Positions 22,001-31,119 of a DNA stretch of 64,000 bases are shown piece by piece. Where the stretch lies: positions 20,573,823 through 20,637,822 of the forward strand of contig CP154955.1 in the NCBI GenBank assembly GCA_039621445.1. The letters are read 5' to 3'. The translations under genes and the position numbers were made by a program. This DNA is from Euglena gracilis (Eukaryota; Euglenida; Euglenophyceae; Euglenales). Under the pieces are notes generated by a model. That model saw only the letters and a list, made by a program, of their open reading frames with translations, ran no database searches and was not told the DNA's origin. Position 1 is the first letter of the stretch. Every line of letters starts with the position of its first letter.

Positions 22001-25000
22001 CTCCCAACCTCCGGCGCGCGGTGGGGGCGGCCACCCAGCAGGCGGAGCTCCAGAGCCAGCTGGCCAGCGAGCAGCGGGGCCGGGCCGAGGCGCTCGCGCT
22101 GCGGGACGCGGCGGTGCGGGACGCGGCCGGGTGGCAGGAGCAGACCCGGCGGCTGCAGGAGCAGCTGACGAAGCTGCTCACCCTCCCGCCCTGCCTGGCC
22201 CCTGCCTGTCTGACCCCCCCCCCCTCGGCAGGCCCCCTGGCTGCGAGTCAGTTTACCTCCCAAAGTTGGCCCCCGACTTGTCAGGGTCAACATGGTCCCC
22301 CGTTTTTCAAAGACAGCCAGGTGGCTTGTTGCCCCCGCCCCCCCCAGCCCGTTGGAGCCAATATGACCCTGGCCTGTTGGGTTTAAGAGGATCCGGGCCA
22401 ATGAGCCGGCTGGTAGGGGTGGATGCCCATGGGTCCAAAGAACTTTGGAACTGAACAAATCTGGGTCGGATGCAATTTGACAGAATGAAAACCTGCCATA
22501 TTTTTTTTTGCATATTTTTGGCCAAGGTCGCCAATCACGAGAGGGTTCCCCCCGTGACGGGGGTCCCATGCCAGGCTGGCTGGGTGGAACACCGAAAAGA
22601 AGCCCGGCCGGAACACCCCTGTGTGCTGCGACCATTCGCACGGCGAGCGTTCTCGCGAGGCGAAAGCTGCACGCGCCATTCCCATCGTGTGCCATCCGAC
22701 CGGCATGGGCATTTCGCATGATGGTTGCCTGCCGTCCCGCGACCTTTTCCACACATGTCCGTCATCACGCTCACTCGGACACCCCCCCCCCCCCCCCGGG
22801 GCCCGGCAGCACCAGATGAAGCGGGCCAGCCGCCCCGCAGCCCCGGCGGACGGCCCACCGCGGCCCGCCGCCTCCCCGGCGCCGCCCAACCCTGCCGCCC
22901 AACCCCGGCAACCCTCCGCCCGCGGCAAGGCCCCACCCAGAGTCTTTGGTTTAGTTGGAGACCCGGGAGGGGGAAGAGGCTGGTGGGTGGATCTGGGGTG
23001 GTGGGTGGATCTGGCCCCACTTTCCCTCTGGGGTGGGGGTCGGGCAGAGTGGGTATCCTGCCGTTTTGCAGGTTTTCCTCTACTTTCGGTGTGAGGTATT
23101 GATTTTTTTAATTTTTTAATTTAATTTTTTTTAATTTTTTAATTTTTTAAAATTTTGAAATTTTTGAAAAATTTGAAGTCCCCCCAAAAGTGGATTCCCC
23201 CTAGCCCCCCCCCCCCCCGAGGGGTGGGTGGGTGTGTCCGGACCCCTCCCGCGTCCTAAAAAAGCCTCTGGCCTTGCCGGAGGACGGCCCCGCCGCCGCC
23301 GTCACGACGCCGCGCGGCGGCTCCGCCCGCGGCGGGCCGGGGAAGGGGAAGGGGGCCGGCGGCGCCCCGTCGTCGCCGCTCCACGGCTCCGCAGCCAGGG
23401 GGGTTGGGCCGGGGGCCGGCGGACCGGCCAAGGTGCTGGCGTGCGAGTCGGGAGGGCGGCAAGGGGCGTCAGAATACGCACGTGCTTCCACGGCTGAATG
23501 TGTGGATTCTTTCTTGTGCGAACTGATAACGTTGGCAGGGTAACGTTGATGTGGTTTGCGTGTGTGTCTGCATGTGTGTTTTGTGGGTTTTGTGCGTGTG
23601 GGATGCAAACCGCCCCATTTCCAACAACCCTCCGTTGTCAGATGACCATCCCTTGGTCGGAGGACACCGTTTTGGAGGATTGGCCAGATTTCGGTATGGC
23701 GTGAAGCGCCGGGCTGAAAGGTAGCCAAATTTGGACTGCAGTCCAGGGGGGGGGTACAGCAACCCGGGGGGGGGGGGCTGCAATCCCTTAAGCAAAAGCC
23801 TGGTTTGGATGGCAAAATAGTGGATTTTCTAGCAGACCCCCCGGGGGGGGGTCTGCTACCGACCCCTGTGTCCAGCCACCACCCCCCTCTCGAAAGACAG
23901 ACATTGCTGGCCGTGGGACATAGGGGGAGGAGGCTGCAACTTGCACGTGTCCTTCGCCATTGCACGTGTTCACGTGTGTCTGTGTCCTCTGCGTGGCCGC
24001 CCCCCTGAGGCCATCCCGGCGGTCCAAGTCCAACCCCCTGGTGCGGCCCACCGGGTCCGCCGACCCGACGAGCACCATCATCTCCTCCCTGCGGGAGCTC
24101 CGGGCGCAGATCTTCCTGCAGGAGGAGCTGGTGAGCCTGCACCAGGGGCTGGAGGACCACCCCGGCCACGCCCCGCTTCGTCCCCGCGCCCCCATTCCGC
24201 TCACCTCCCAGGCGTGCCAAGCAGCGGTCTGCGACGCGAGGTTCGGGATCTTCCGTTTGCCAGGTGATTGACAAAGGTGCGACTGTGTCCGAGTTAGTAT
24301 GCACGCGAAATGTTGTGTTATATTGTGTCCTGTTGACATTCAGAGGTGCCGTCATTTTGATATGTGCTTGCTTGTGCTTGCCTTTTGTTTTCAATGTTTG
24401 TGCTGCATTGCACTGCTTGTTGTGCCAACATGTTGCTGCACTGCTGCTGCTGCTGTTGCTTTTTAATCCTTTGTTCGCTGTGCGCATGTGTGCGTGTGTG
24501 TATGCGCACCGTTACAGCTGCGCTAGTTGCCTATCATAGGCAGACTGCTGTCACCACCCTCACCGCCCTGCCTCCTCCAAGGTCCATACCCAGGGTTTCA
24601 CGATGCAAGGACACGTACAATTTTCTTTGAAGAAACCAAAAGAAAACCGTTTAAAAACATTTTCAACAACTTGTTGTCTCGCCAGCCGGTGAGTGGAATA
24701 ATTAGGCCGCCCTGCTCTCCTCAAGTGGGCACCGACATTCGCTGAGTTTGGGCACAGGGGAGGGGTTTGTGCAACCCTGTCCGCACCCCCATCGACCCCC
24801 CTACCACTGGCTTCTGTCGCTCCTTCCCCAGCCCGGTTCGCAACCCTCTCCCATGCCCTTGCAATCCGCATGTATTTCTCTTCCCCAGTGTGTGTTGAGT
24901 GCGTGTGTCTGATGTGCGATGTGTGTGGTGTGGTGTGTGTGTGTGTGGTGTGCGTGGTGTGTGTGTGTGTTTGTGTGTGTTGTGTGTGTGTGTGTGTGTG

Positions 25001-25142
25001 TTGTCTGTGTGTGTGTGTCTGGTGTGTGTGGTGAGTGTGTGTGTGTGTGTGTGTGGTGTGTGGTGTGTGTGTGTGTGTGTGTTGTGTGTGTGTGTGTGTG
25101 TTGTGCATGGTGTGTGTGTGTGTGTGGTGTGTTGTGTGTGTG

Positions 25143-25203
<61 letters not shown>

Positions 25204-27126
25204 CGTGCCTTTTGATTCCTGCCCACCCGTCCCAACTGCATCGCCGAGCAATGGTCTGTCCCCACCTTGTGGTGTGGCGCGCTGCCGCCGCCGGGGCCGA
25301 CCGGCCCTCCCGTCCCCTTGAGCTCCCCCTCGCCACCCCCAAGAAGCGCTTTGCGTCGCTTCACTGAATCCCTCCGACCCCCTCCTCCCCACCACCCATA
25401 AGACGGGCCGTGGTGGGTCCCGCCAGGGTGGTGGCAGCAGAACGCCAGTGTGAGGCAAGGCACACTGGTTTCCTCTTTGCCCTTGTCACCTAAACTGTGG
25501 CATTCCAAGGCACTCCAAGGCAAGGCCGAGGCAGATGGGGGGGGTGCTGCCTAAATGTTCTCCCTCCCAGCCACAATAGCGGAACTCCCTCCTGGGGGAT
25601 CCGGTGCTGGACCCCTGGGGGACCCCATGCCAGGCCCTTGTTGTGGGTTCCATTTTTTGGGAAATGCTTTCAGACCACTCGATTTTTTGGTGCCCCCCCC
25701 CCCCCGAGGGTCCTGTGCCGACCTGGGTGGGGGGACTCCCCTTTGGGGGTCTAAAATCGAAGCCTGGGGAACATTTTGGGTGGCCGGACATGAATTCATT
25801 TCAATCCGAGGGTCTCCAGCGACTTTCTGCCCTCTGTTTCTAGAGGCGTCTGCAACACAACTGGTTCAGAAGAATTTCTTTCTGCTGTGCAGAAATTGAG
25901 CTCCAAGGAGGAACCCAACCACGGAAACAATAAACGGGTCAAGAACTGCCGAGGGGAGGCCCCCCGTCTTGACTGGCTTTAGTACGCAAAGCCAATGGTA
26001 GAATGCCCATGTTCCAAAGTTTCTTCTTGTGCTGGCAACTTGCATTGTCAACGTTCGCGTGCTTAAGAACAATTCTGGTGGTACAGGCTTTGATTGACAG
26101 AACCCAGTGACCCTTGGCAGCAACTCTTCTTCCCCACTTGTTGCACTCCCTCTCCCCCCCTCCAGGACACACTGACCTTTACCCTTCCATGATCGTTCGG
26201 GCACCGGCCTCCCCCACTTCCCCCTTCCCCAGTAATAGATCGTCCCTTCTGACTGTGATCTGCGGAGGCAAGCCATTAACGCCGCCAGGCAGTGCTACCA
26301 GCGATGGTCCACGTCCCCACTCCCTGCTGAAGAGAAGTGAGGTTTCTTGGAATGGGATGGTTGGGGTCGTCTATTTCTTGGATTTCCCTAAAATCCCGGA
26401 GGGGCTCTTATTTTTGAGGCCGCGTAATTTTTGTTGATTTTCTTTAAAATCCCATTAAAATAGGGGGTGCGCTTGTAGTGGACCCCCCAATGGGCAGTGC
26501 GCTTTTTTTGTGACCCTGCGCTTGTAGCGGCCCCGTGCTTCTATTAGGGGGGGGGGGTATCCAAAAACCCTCGATTTTTTTCCCTGGCCGACCGGCTTGG
26601 TGAAACAGGGACGGCGGCTCCGGTTGGGTCTGCAACCTCACAAGGTGACCACCTTGTGAGTAAACCTGACAGAGCAAGTTACTGACCTCCCTTCTTCCTG
26701 CCGACTTTCTAACCTCCTTCCAACCTACCCACACCTACCTGTCTACCAAGCTACCTACCTCCCTTCCAACCTGCCCACCTACCTACTAACCAACCAACTT
26801 TCCAGCCTCCCTACACCACCCCCCTTCCCCCCCCCCCCCCATGTCCAGCGACCCCCTATGTCCAACGACCACCCCCCCGGTCAGAGGACACTTTTCGGAG
26901 GTTTGATGTTTTTTTGCAGGTGTGCGAAAACCAGTGGTTTGCCAGCCTTGAAAAGCTTTTCTTCCGCCCTTGTCCTCCACCCTGCAGCCCATCGTCCATT
27001 AAAATGTTCCCTCCGGGGAGTTTCGTGCATTATGAGCCCTCCACCGGGGAGATAGTGCCTGCGGTTGTTGAAGGAGCTTTACCACACTCCCAACCTTCCA
27101 CCGTGACATTTTCGGGTGTTTGCTAG
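18755..27126 (+). CDS. Gene B: long coiled-coil protein, partial
   Basis: Exon-like blocks with strong GC third positions run from 18.75 to 24.13 kb and again at 26.17 and 26.92 kb, ending at a TAG. The first eight encode Gln/Glu/Leu/Arg-rich heptad-like helix (for example QLTAELTSMRIADQETQH, EEKSRQLGSQMQRQAEESRR, QLASEQRGRAEALALRD). The next two are low-complexity Ala/Pro/Gly/Ser. The last two are Ser/Pro-rich with FPPGSFVHYEPSTGEIVPAV. Long coiled coils of this kind are found in centrosomal, ciliary and cytoskeletal proteins; no family is recognisable. Several junctions (b2-b3, b4-b5, 23.5-24.0 kb, 26.3-26.9 kb) keep phase; others are unresolved, so two genes are possible. Confidence 0.5.
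19260..19549 (+). CDS. Gene B exon, Gly linker and coiled coil
   Basis: The reading has an acidic stretch SEVAEEEDP, a Gly/Ser-rich linker, and then a helix VLALEERLLAATAENEALQ and CQRELKRLTAEKGSLE. The donor is GTGCAC in phase 0. The start could be 19250 or 19260 (both CAG). Confidence 0.6.
19862..20035 (+). CDS. Gene B coiled-coil exon
   Basis: Fifty-eight codons from GGCTGCAG to a GTGGCA donor, in phase with the exon before. It encodes QLTAELTSMRIADQETQH then VRWLEERLQSAKEWEMLAA, with heptad spacing of Leu, Met and Ala. Confidence 0.65.
20376..20467 (+). CDS. Gene B coiled-coil exon
   Basis: The frame encodes DAERLERENGSYLELLLDQE before the GTGGCG donor. The start is uncertain: 20338, 20376 and 20411 are all possible after AG. 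Confidence 0.5.
20737..20850 (+). CDS. Gene B coiled-coil exon
   Basis: It encodes NSVYVQEIEAYRAKEGEIQ then LLQQLQQSAQPNL and ends before GTAGGG. Phase 0 at both ends matches the preceding exon. The acceptor is GCGGCAG followed by CAG. Confidence 0.55.
20930..21278. mobile_element. Copy of the hAT-like TTAAG family, right end intact
   Basis: It parallels the intact element at 43761-44168: GGCTGGACTGCA, CAATTTGGCT, CACCTCGGCGCAC, then CAGTGTCTAGC and GGGTCCTTAAGCA...GCCTGG. The left end is lost or replaced by G-rich sequence. It lies in an intron between two coiled-coil exons. Confidence 0.6.
21353..21568 (+). CDS. Gene B coiled-coil exon
   Basis: Seventy-two codons in phase 0, ending before GTTGGG. 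The reading has EEKSRQLGSQMQRQAEESRR, a short GCRGDRDPRSP break, and then LQAQLQALALELEQLRHEA. This is one of the clearest coding blocks in the window. Confidence 0.65.
21704..21887. mobile_element. 184-bp TACCTCC/GGAGGTA element
   Basis: The ends TACCTCCCCCCCC and GGGGGGGGAGGTA are inverted copies, each followed inward by the CCYAATGAACAC word. A second internal copy of CCGTCTAGATTGTCACC lies on the inner side. It sits in a TA-rich site (flanks TATTAT and CTATATT), so a TA or TTA target duplication is possible. It lies inside an intron of gene B. Confidence 0.75.
21964..22246 (+). CDS. Gene B coiled-coil exon
   Basis: After GTTGCCAG the frame has ELLDTMASPTPPNLRRAV then AELQSQLASEQRGRAEALAL and RRLQEQLTKLL. 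The 3' end is uncertain; GTCAGT at 22247 is the best donor. Confidence 0.6.
22810..22950 (+). CDS. Gene B exon, Ala/Pro-rich
   Basis: After CCCGGCAG the frame encodes HQMKRASRPAAPADGPPRP and an Ala/Pro-rich tail to ARGKAPPR. Third positions are nearly all G or C. The end is approximate. Confidence 0.5.
23270..23539 (+). CDS. Gene B exon, Gly/Ala-rich
   Basis: The frame has EDGPAAAVTTPRGGSARGG, a Gly/Lys-rich run, and then ECVDSFLCELITLAG. The donor GTAACG leaves two bases that match the next exon. The 5' border is unclear because transposon-like CCTAAAAAAGCCTC lies there. Confidence 0.5.
24010..24130 (+). CDS. Gene B exon, Ser-rich to coiled coil
   Basis: It encodes SRRSKSNPLVRPTGSADP then SSLRELRAQIFLQEEL, ending before GTGAGC. 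Phase agrees with the preceding exon. Confidence 0.6.
24890..25203. repeat. (GT)n microsatellite
   Basis: About 310 bp of GT repeats with scattered interruptions, ending in GCGTGCGTGCC. The HTHTHT and VCVCVC open frames here are artefacts. A GC-rich open stretch at 25235-25366 just after it ends PLATPKKRFASLH-TGA and may be an alternative terminal exon. Confidence 0.95.
26166..26341 (+). CDS. Gene B exon, Ser/Pro-rich
   Basis: The acceptor is CCCCCTCCAG and the donor GTTTCT. It encodes DLYPSMIVRAPASPTSPFP, GGKPLTPPGSATSDGPRP and HSLLKRSE. It ends in phase 0, matching the exon at 26921. Confidence 0.5.
26921..27126 (+). CDS. Gene B terminal exon
   Basis: After TTTTTGCAG the frame encodes ENQWFASLEKLFFRP, a Pro/Ser-rich stretch, and then FPPGSFVHYEPSTGEIVPAV, ending TFSGVC-TAG. 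Coding character and acceptor are good. The last TAG sits beside a possible GTTGTA donor, so the exon might continue in another form. Confidence 0.55.
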
Positions 27127-29205
27127 GTTGTATGATGGAGTGAAGATGGTTTGCATTTTCCTTGCATGTTCTCTTGACGTGATCTCCACAACAAAATCGT
27201 CCAAGGATGCCAGTTTTGGGTGTTTTGAGTAAATATTTGTTGATAGGGCTGGAAATGGGGGCGCGAAGCGCCGGAATGGAAAATTTTGACCTGTTTGGGG
27301 GGTTTCGTCAAACTTTTTTTCCCCCTGACCCCGTGACCAACGACCCCCCCCCCCCCCAGTCAGAGGACACCTTTTTGGTCACCCTATGTCCAACGACCGC
27401 CCCCCTGGTCAGAGGACAGAGGTTACCGGTCGTTGGACATAGGGGGAGGCGGGGTACTACTGCCTACACTACCCACCAACCTGCCTTCCACCCACCCTCC
27501 CACCCACCCACCTACCTACCTACCCACCTGCCCCCCCCCCCCCCAAAAGACCCCAGGTCTCCTTTTTGGGTGCGTTGCTGAAAGTCCCAACAGGAGTCCA
27601 TTTTAAGGGGGGGCTAGTTCTTGGATTTTTGCTGAAAAATTGTGGTCAAAACAGCTTTCCTGTGGGAGGACCCAAAGTTTGTTGGCAATGGGCAAAGTTG
27701 TCTCCAAAAATACCAATTTAACACATGCAAAACGGGCAAAATCAAAAATGTCCAAAAGATCACCTGATTTTGGGTGGGCGCTGGGCGGGCGGGCGGGTTT
27801 ACCACCACTCACCACCCACCCACCCACCCACCCACTCACTGGTGGGTGGGTAGGCAGGTTGGCAGGTTGGAAGGGAGGTAGGTGGGGAGGTAGCTCCCCT
27901 CAGGGGGGGGGGGGCGGAGTTTCCAATGAGAGCGCTGCCTGAGGATCTCCCCAATGGGTGGTCCAGCTCAGAAACCGGAAATTTGGGCTGGCCGGAAAAA
28001 GGCTGCTGGCTGACCTTCCTTACTGGTTCCCTTGATGGGAAGGGGTCGAACGTGACCGAAAAATCGAAACTTCAAAAGAACACAAAAACTAAACTTTGAA
28101 AATGGAATCTCGACCCAGAACTTGAGCTGGGCAGCTCATTTTCGACCAATTTTTGCAAATTTTTGCCTCTTTTGCAGCTGCCAAGGCGTATAATCCATTA
28201 CTATCCAATCATACTTTGGGCGGCCAGATAGGAAAACATTTGCTGATGGGGGAAGGGATTCAGTGCCAGAAAAAGATGCTGGCAGGCTGGACCCTCCCTG
28301 GGGTGGGGTTTCCTCCAGCTTTTGCAGCCCTATCCGCAATGCCACCGACCATTCATCCTGAAACATTCAAAGGTCCCAACCTCCTTTGAAGGATCCGAGG
28401 AGCTTCGGAGCCTCCTCCAACGTAAACCCCCCTCATTTACACCGACGGGTCGGTATGTCACATGCTTTGAATCCCGGGAGGGGATCGGTATAACCCCCCC
28501 CCCAAATTACCTGGCGGTGTGCCAGGTTATTCGAACTTTTGACCTGCCCCCCCGCCAGGTTTTTTGGGCCCCCCTTTTGGTGTCGTAAAGAAACTTTGCC
28601 TGAAAAGGGGGGGTGCCAAGTTACTGGAACTCTCTTTTTTTGCCCCCCGCCAAGTTATTCGGCCACTACCAGGAGCAAGGGCCCCGCCAGGTTGTTTGGG
28701 GGGGGGTTGGCATGAATGGGTCAAGCTGTCCGACTCGAATCAATAGCAATCCATCTGTCATCTGTCGCAAAAAAAAATGGACGCTGGTGAGCCTGAGTGC
28801 TATTTTTGGATTTTCTGCGACGTGGTGCTTTGTTGTTGTTTTCCTTGGTGTGCACTGGATGCAAGAGAGGCGGTCGGTATCAATAGATTTCTGCTTTTTT
28901 CCCTCCAGGGGTCGGTGTAAATGGGGGATTCGGTTTTAATGGATTTGCTCGAATTTTTTTCCGGGGGGGTCGGTCTAGATGTCGTGCGAAGAAGCCTGAG
29001 CTTCCCTCCAACATTTTTGGGGGGGCTTTATATTTGGAGGAGGGTTTAGGCCGGCTGCGGCCCCGACCAAACTGCAAAAGGCGATTGCAAAAAAGATTTT
29101 ATGACGTTATTTGAAGGAGTAGGGTTTGGGTTAAGATTCTCATGCAAACAGTCGAACCCTTCCCGCTCAACGTTGTTTTATTGGCCTCCACAGGGTACTC
29201 AGTGA

Positions 29206-29318
29206 ACCCAAAGGGCCGCCCAACTAGGGTTAAAAACATGGGGGACCCTCACTCGGCGCCTTCGGTGCCTCGCTCGGACCCCCACGCTTTTAACCCTAGT
29301 TAGGTGGCCCTTTGGGGT
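29206..29318. repeat. 113-bp hairpin element
   Basis: Arms run from ACCCAAAGGGCC and AACTAGGGTTAAAA inward to GGCGCC-TTCG-GTGCC at the tip, and back out through TTTTAACCCTAGTT and GGCCCTTTGGGGT. Most of the roughly 54-bp arms pair. The tip is the same GGCGC hairpin found in many other elements here. It looks like a foldback-type miniature element. Confidence 0.8.
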
Positions 29319-29576
29319 AGCCGGTGCCCGGTAGGGGCCAATTTATCCCGCTGTTGTGCGATGCAGTTCTGCTTCGCTCAATGGATCCGTTGTGGCTGGG
29401 TGGCCGCGGCCCAACCAAAAAAAATTGGATTAGGCCGCGGCCCGCCACGACCCAACCTGCCAACCAGCGGCCACCCTACCTCCCGTGACCCACCACCCAG
29501 GGTCGGCCCCGATTGGTCCCACTTGTCTTGTATGATGCTGGTTGGAGGTTGGCTGTTTTTTTTTATCGACTTATCA

Positions 29577-29962
29577 TACCTCCCCCCCCCTTGTCTAAGC
29601 ACCCCCCCCCCGGTTCTTACCCATCTTTTTACAGGTCATCGTTACGGGGAGGTTTATTTTGTGTGCCTTTTTAAGGGAAATTTCTCAAAAATTTCGAAAT
29701 TTCTGCAACTTCTGAGACGTGATTTGGTGAGGTATTGTTGATTTCTGCATCCAATTGTGTGTAAGTTCAAAAGTGGACCTCCAAATTAAGGTGATTTTTT
29801 CCTTTTCGGCGCGAAGCGCCGGATTTTTTTTGCATTCAAAATTTTCCCCCTTGTCTAAGCACCACCCCCCTGGTTCTTACCCATATTTTGGCAAAATAAG
29901 CACCCCCCCCCCCCCGGTTCTTACCCATCTTTTCCGGTTCTTAGACAAGGGGGGGGGAGGTA
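29577..29962. mobile_element. 386-bp TACCTCC/GGAGGTA element
   Basis: Ends TACCTCCCCC...CTTGTCTAAG and CTTAGACAAGGGG...GGAGGTA are inverted copies. Internally it carries GGCGCGAAGCGCCGG near 29810, a second CCCTTGTCTAAGCACC, and repeated CCGGTTCTTACCCAT. No coding capacity. Confidence 0.75.
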
Positions 29963-30269
29963 GGCAAATAGTGGTCCTGGGACAACAGAGGCATGGTGTA
30001 CAATCCAAAGAATCATTGCAAGGAGGATCATTTCAGGATGCCAAGTTTTGACAAGTATAACAACATATCATGCAATTTTCATGTCATGCAATTTGTCTTA
30101 CCAATCACCGCTGTCCTTTTCCACGACCCCCTCACTGTCAAGGACGAACCTTAACTGTATCAGCCAGGGACTTCCTTAAGCCGAATCCCCCAGGGGGGGG
30201 GGGTTCAGCCAGCACCTTCTTTTCCAGCCAGCAGCTCCCAGCTGGGCTGCGGACCTCCCCCCGGCGTTA

Positions 30270-30456
30270 ATGTAGGAGGAGGCTCGCGTTCGGTGTAGTT
30301 CAATGCAGGAGGAGCTCGAGCTTCCTCGAACGTTTTTAAGCCCCCCCTGTTTTGTTTGAGGTCGTTCGAGGAGGCTGTTCAAGCCTCCTCAGGGGGGGCT
30401 TAAACAGCCTCCTCGAACGACCTCAAACGACGCTCGAGGAGGTCCAACGTTCGAGG
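30270..30456. repeat. CGTTCGAGGAGG inverted-repeat family, copy 1
   Basis: Alternating GAGGAGGCTC, CGAACGACCTC and CGTTCGAGGAGG words in both orientations form overlapping palindromes. Related clusters occur at 50388-50585, 50790-50945 and 51045-51170. Confidence 0.6.
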
Positions 30457-31119
30457 AGAGCGGCGTCCTGGGGGGCATTTCTTGCTGACCTTTGCAGGGG
30501 ACTGTGGGGGGGGGTTAGGGTCGGTCCTTTGGGTACCAGTCCTGGGAAGTGCTGACGCAGCCGCATCGGTGGACCTTCCTGCCCCACTACTGCTCCCCCA
30601 GACGTCTGTAGAGCCTTCCGGCCACACCGCAACCCCCCGCCCCCCCTCCCCTCCCTATGCCCCTCCCCAGTACGTTCAATCCTTATCCGTGTCTGCCACC
30701 GAAAACTCAGATAGCTGCGATTTCCTTTTTTGGACTTGTCTCGGATCCTGCTCGCCTGGGGTAACTCTGGGAGGAAGAGGTTTGAGCTTCGAAAAACTGT
30801 GAAACCCACAGACACAAACATGCGTTTTTTTGGTTGTTTTGTGTCTTTCAATTTTGTCATTTTCTTGTAAAGCAACTTTTCACCTCTGCTGAGAAATTAT
30901 ATGACAAATTAAAGTCTATGTTTTACCTGAGTCTTCCCTAAACCAACCTTTTTTTTGCACTTTTTCTTATTATTTTCTTTTTTTTGCCTATAATTTGAAT
31001 TATTTTCTGAATTCAGCGCGTTGCCAGAGTCACAAACTCTTTCTTTTGACTCAAAAACAACCTTGCTTTTTTCTGCCTTTTTAAATATCGAGAATCCATT
31101 TTTCATTGACTCCCTCATA

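Larger units (their letters stand above)
27127..31119. other. Repeat-rich spacer
   Basis: It contains TE ends (TCCAACGACC boundaries at 26850-27450), a CCCACC/GGTGGG inverted array at 27790-27895, the 29.2-kb hairpin, the 29.6-kb TIR element, and CGTTCGAGGAGG repeats at 30270-30456. Two weak exon candidates lie here on plus: 28328-28451 (EGSEELRSLLQRKPPSF before GTATGT) and 30540-30666 (PQTSVEPSGHTATPRPPSP before GTACGT). Neither could be linked to a gene. Confidence 0.45.

Noticed and set aside
24560-25523. Long His-Thr or Cys-Val frames over GT/CA tracts (also at 45 and 56 kb)
   Set aside because: Dinucleotide repeats have no stops in some frames; composition is entirely repeat-driven.
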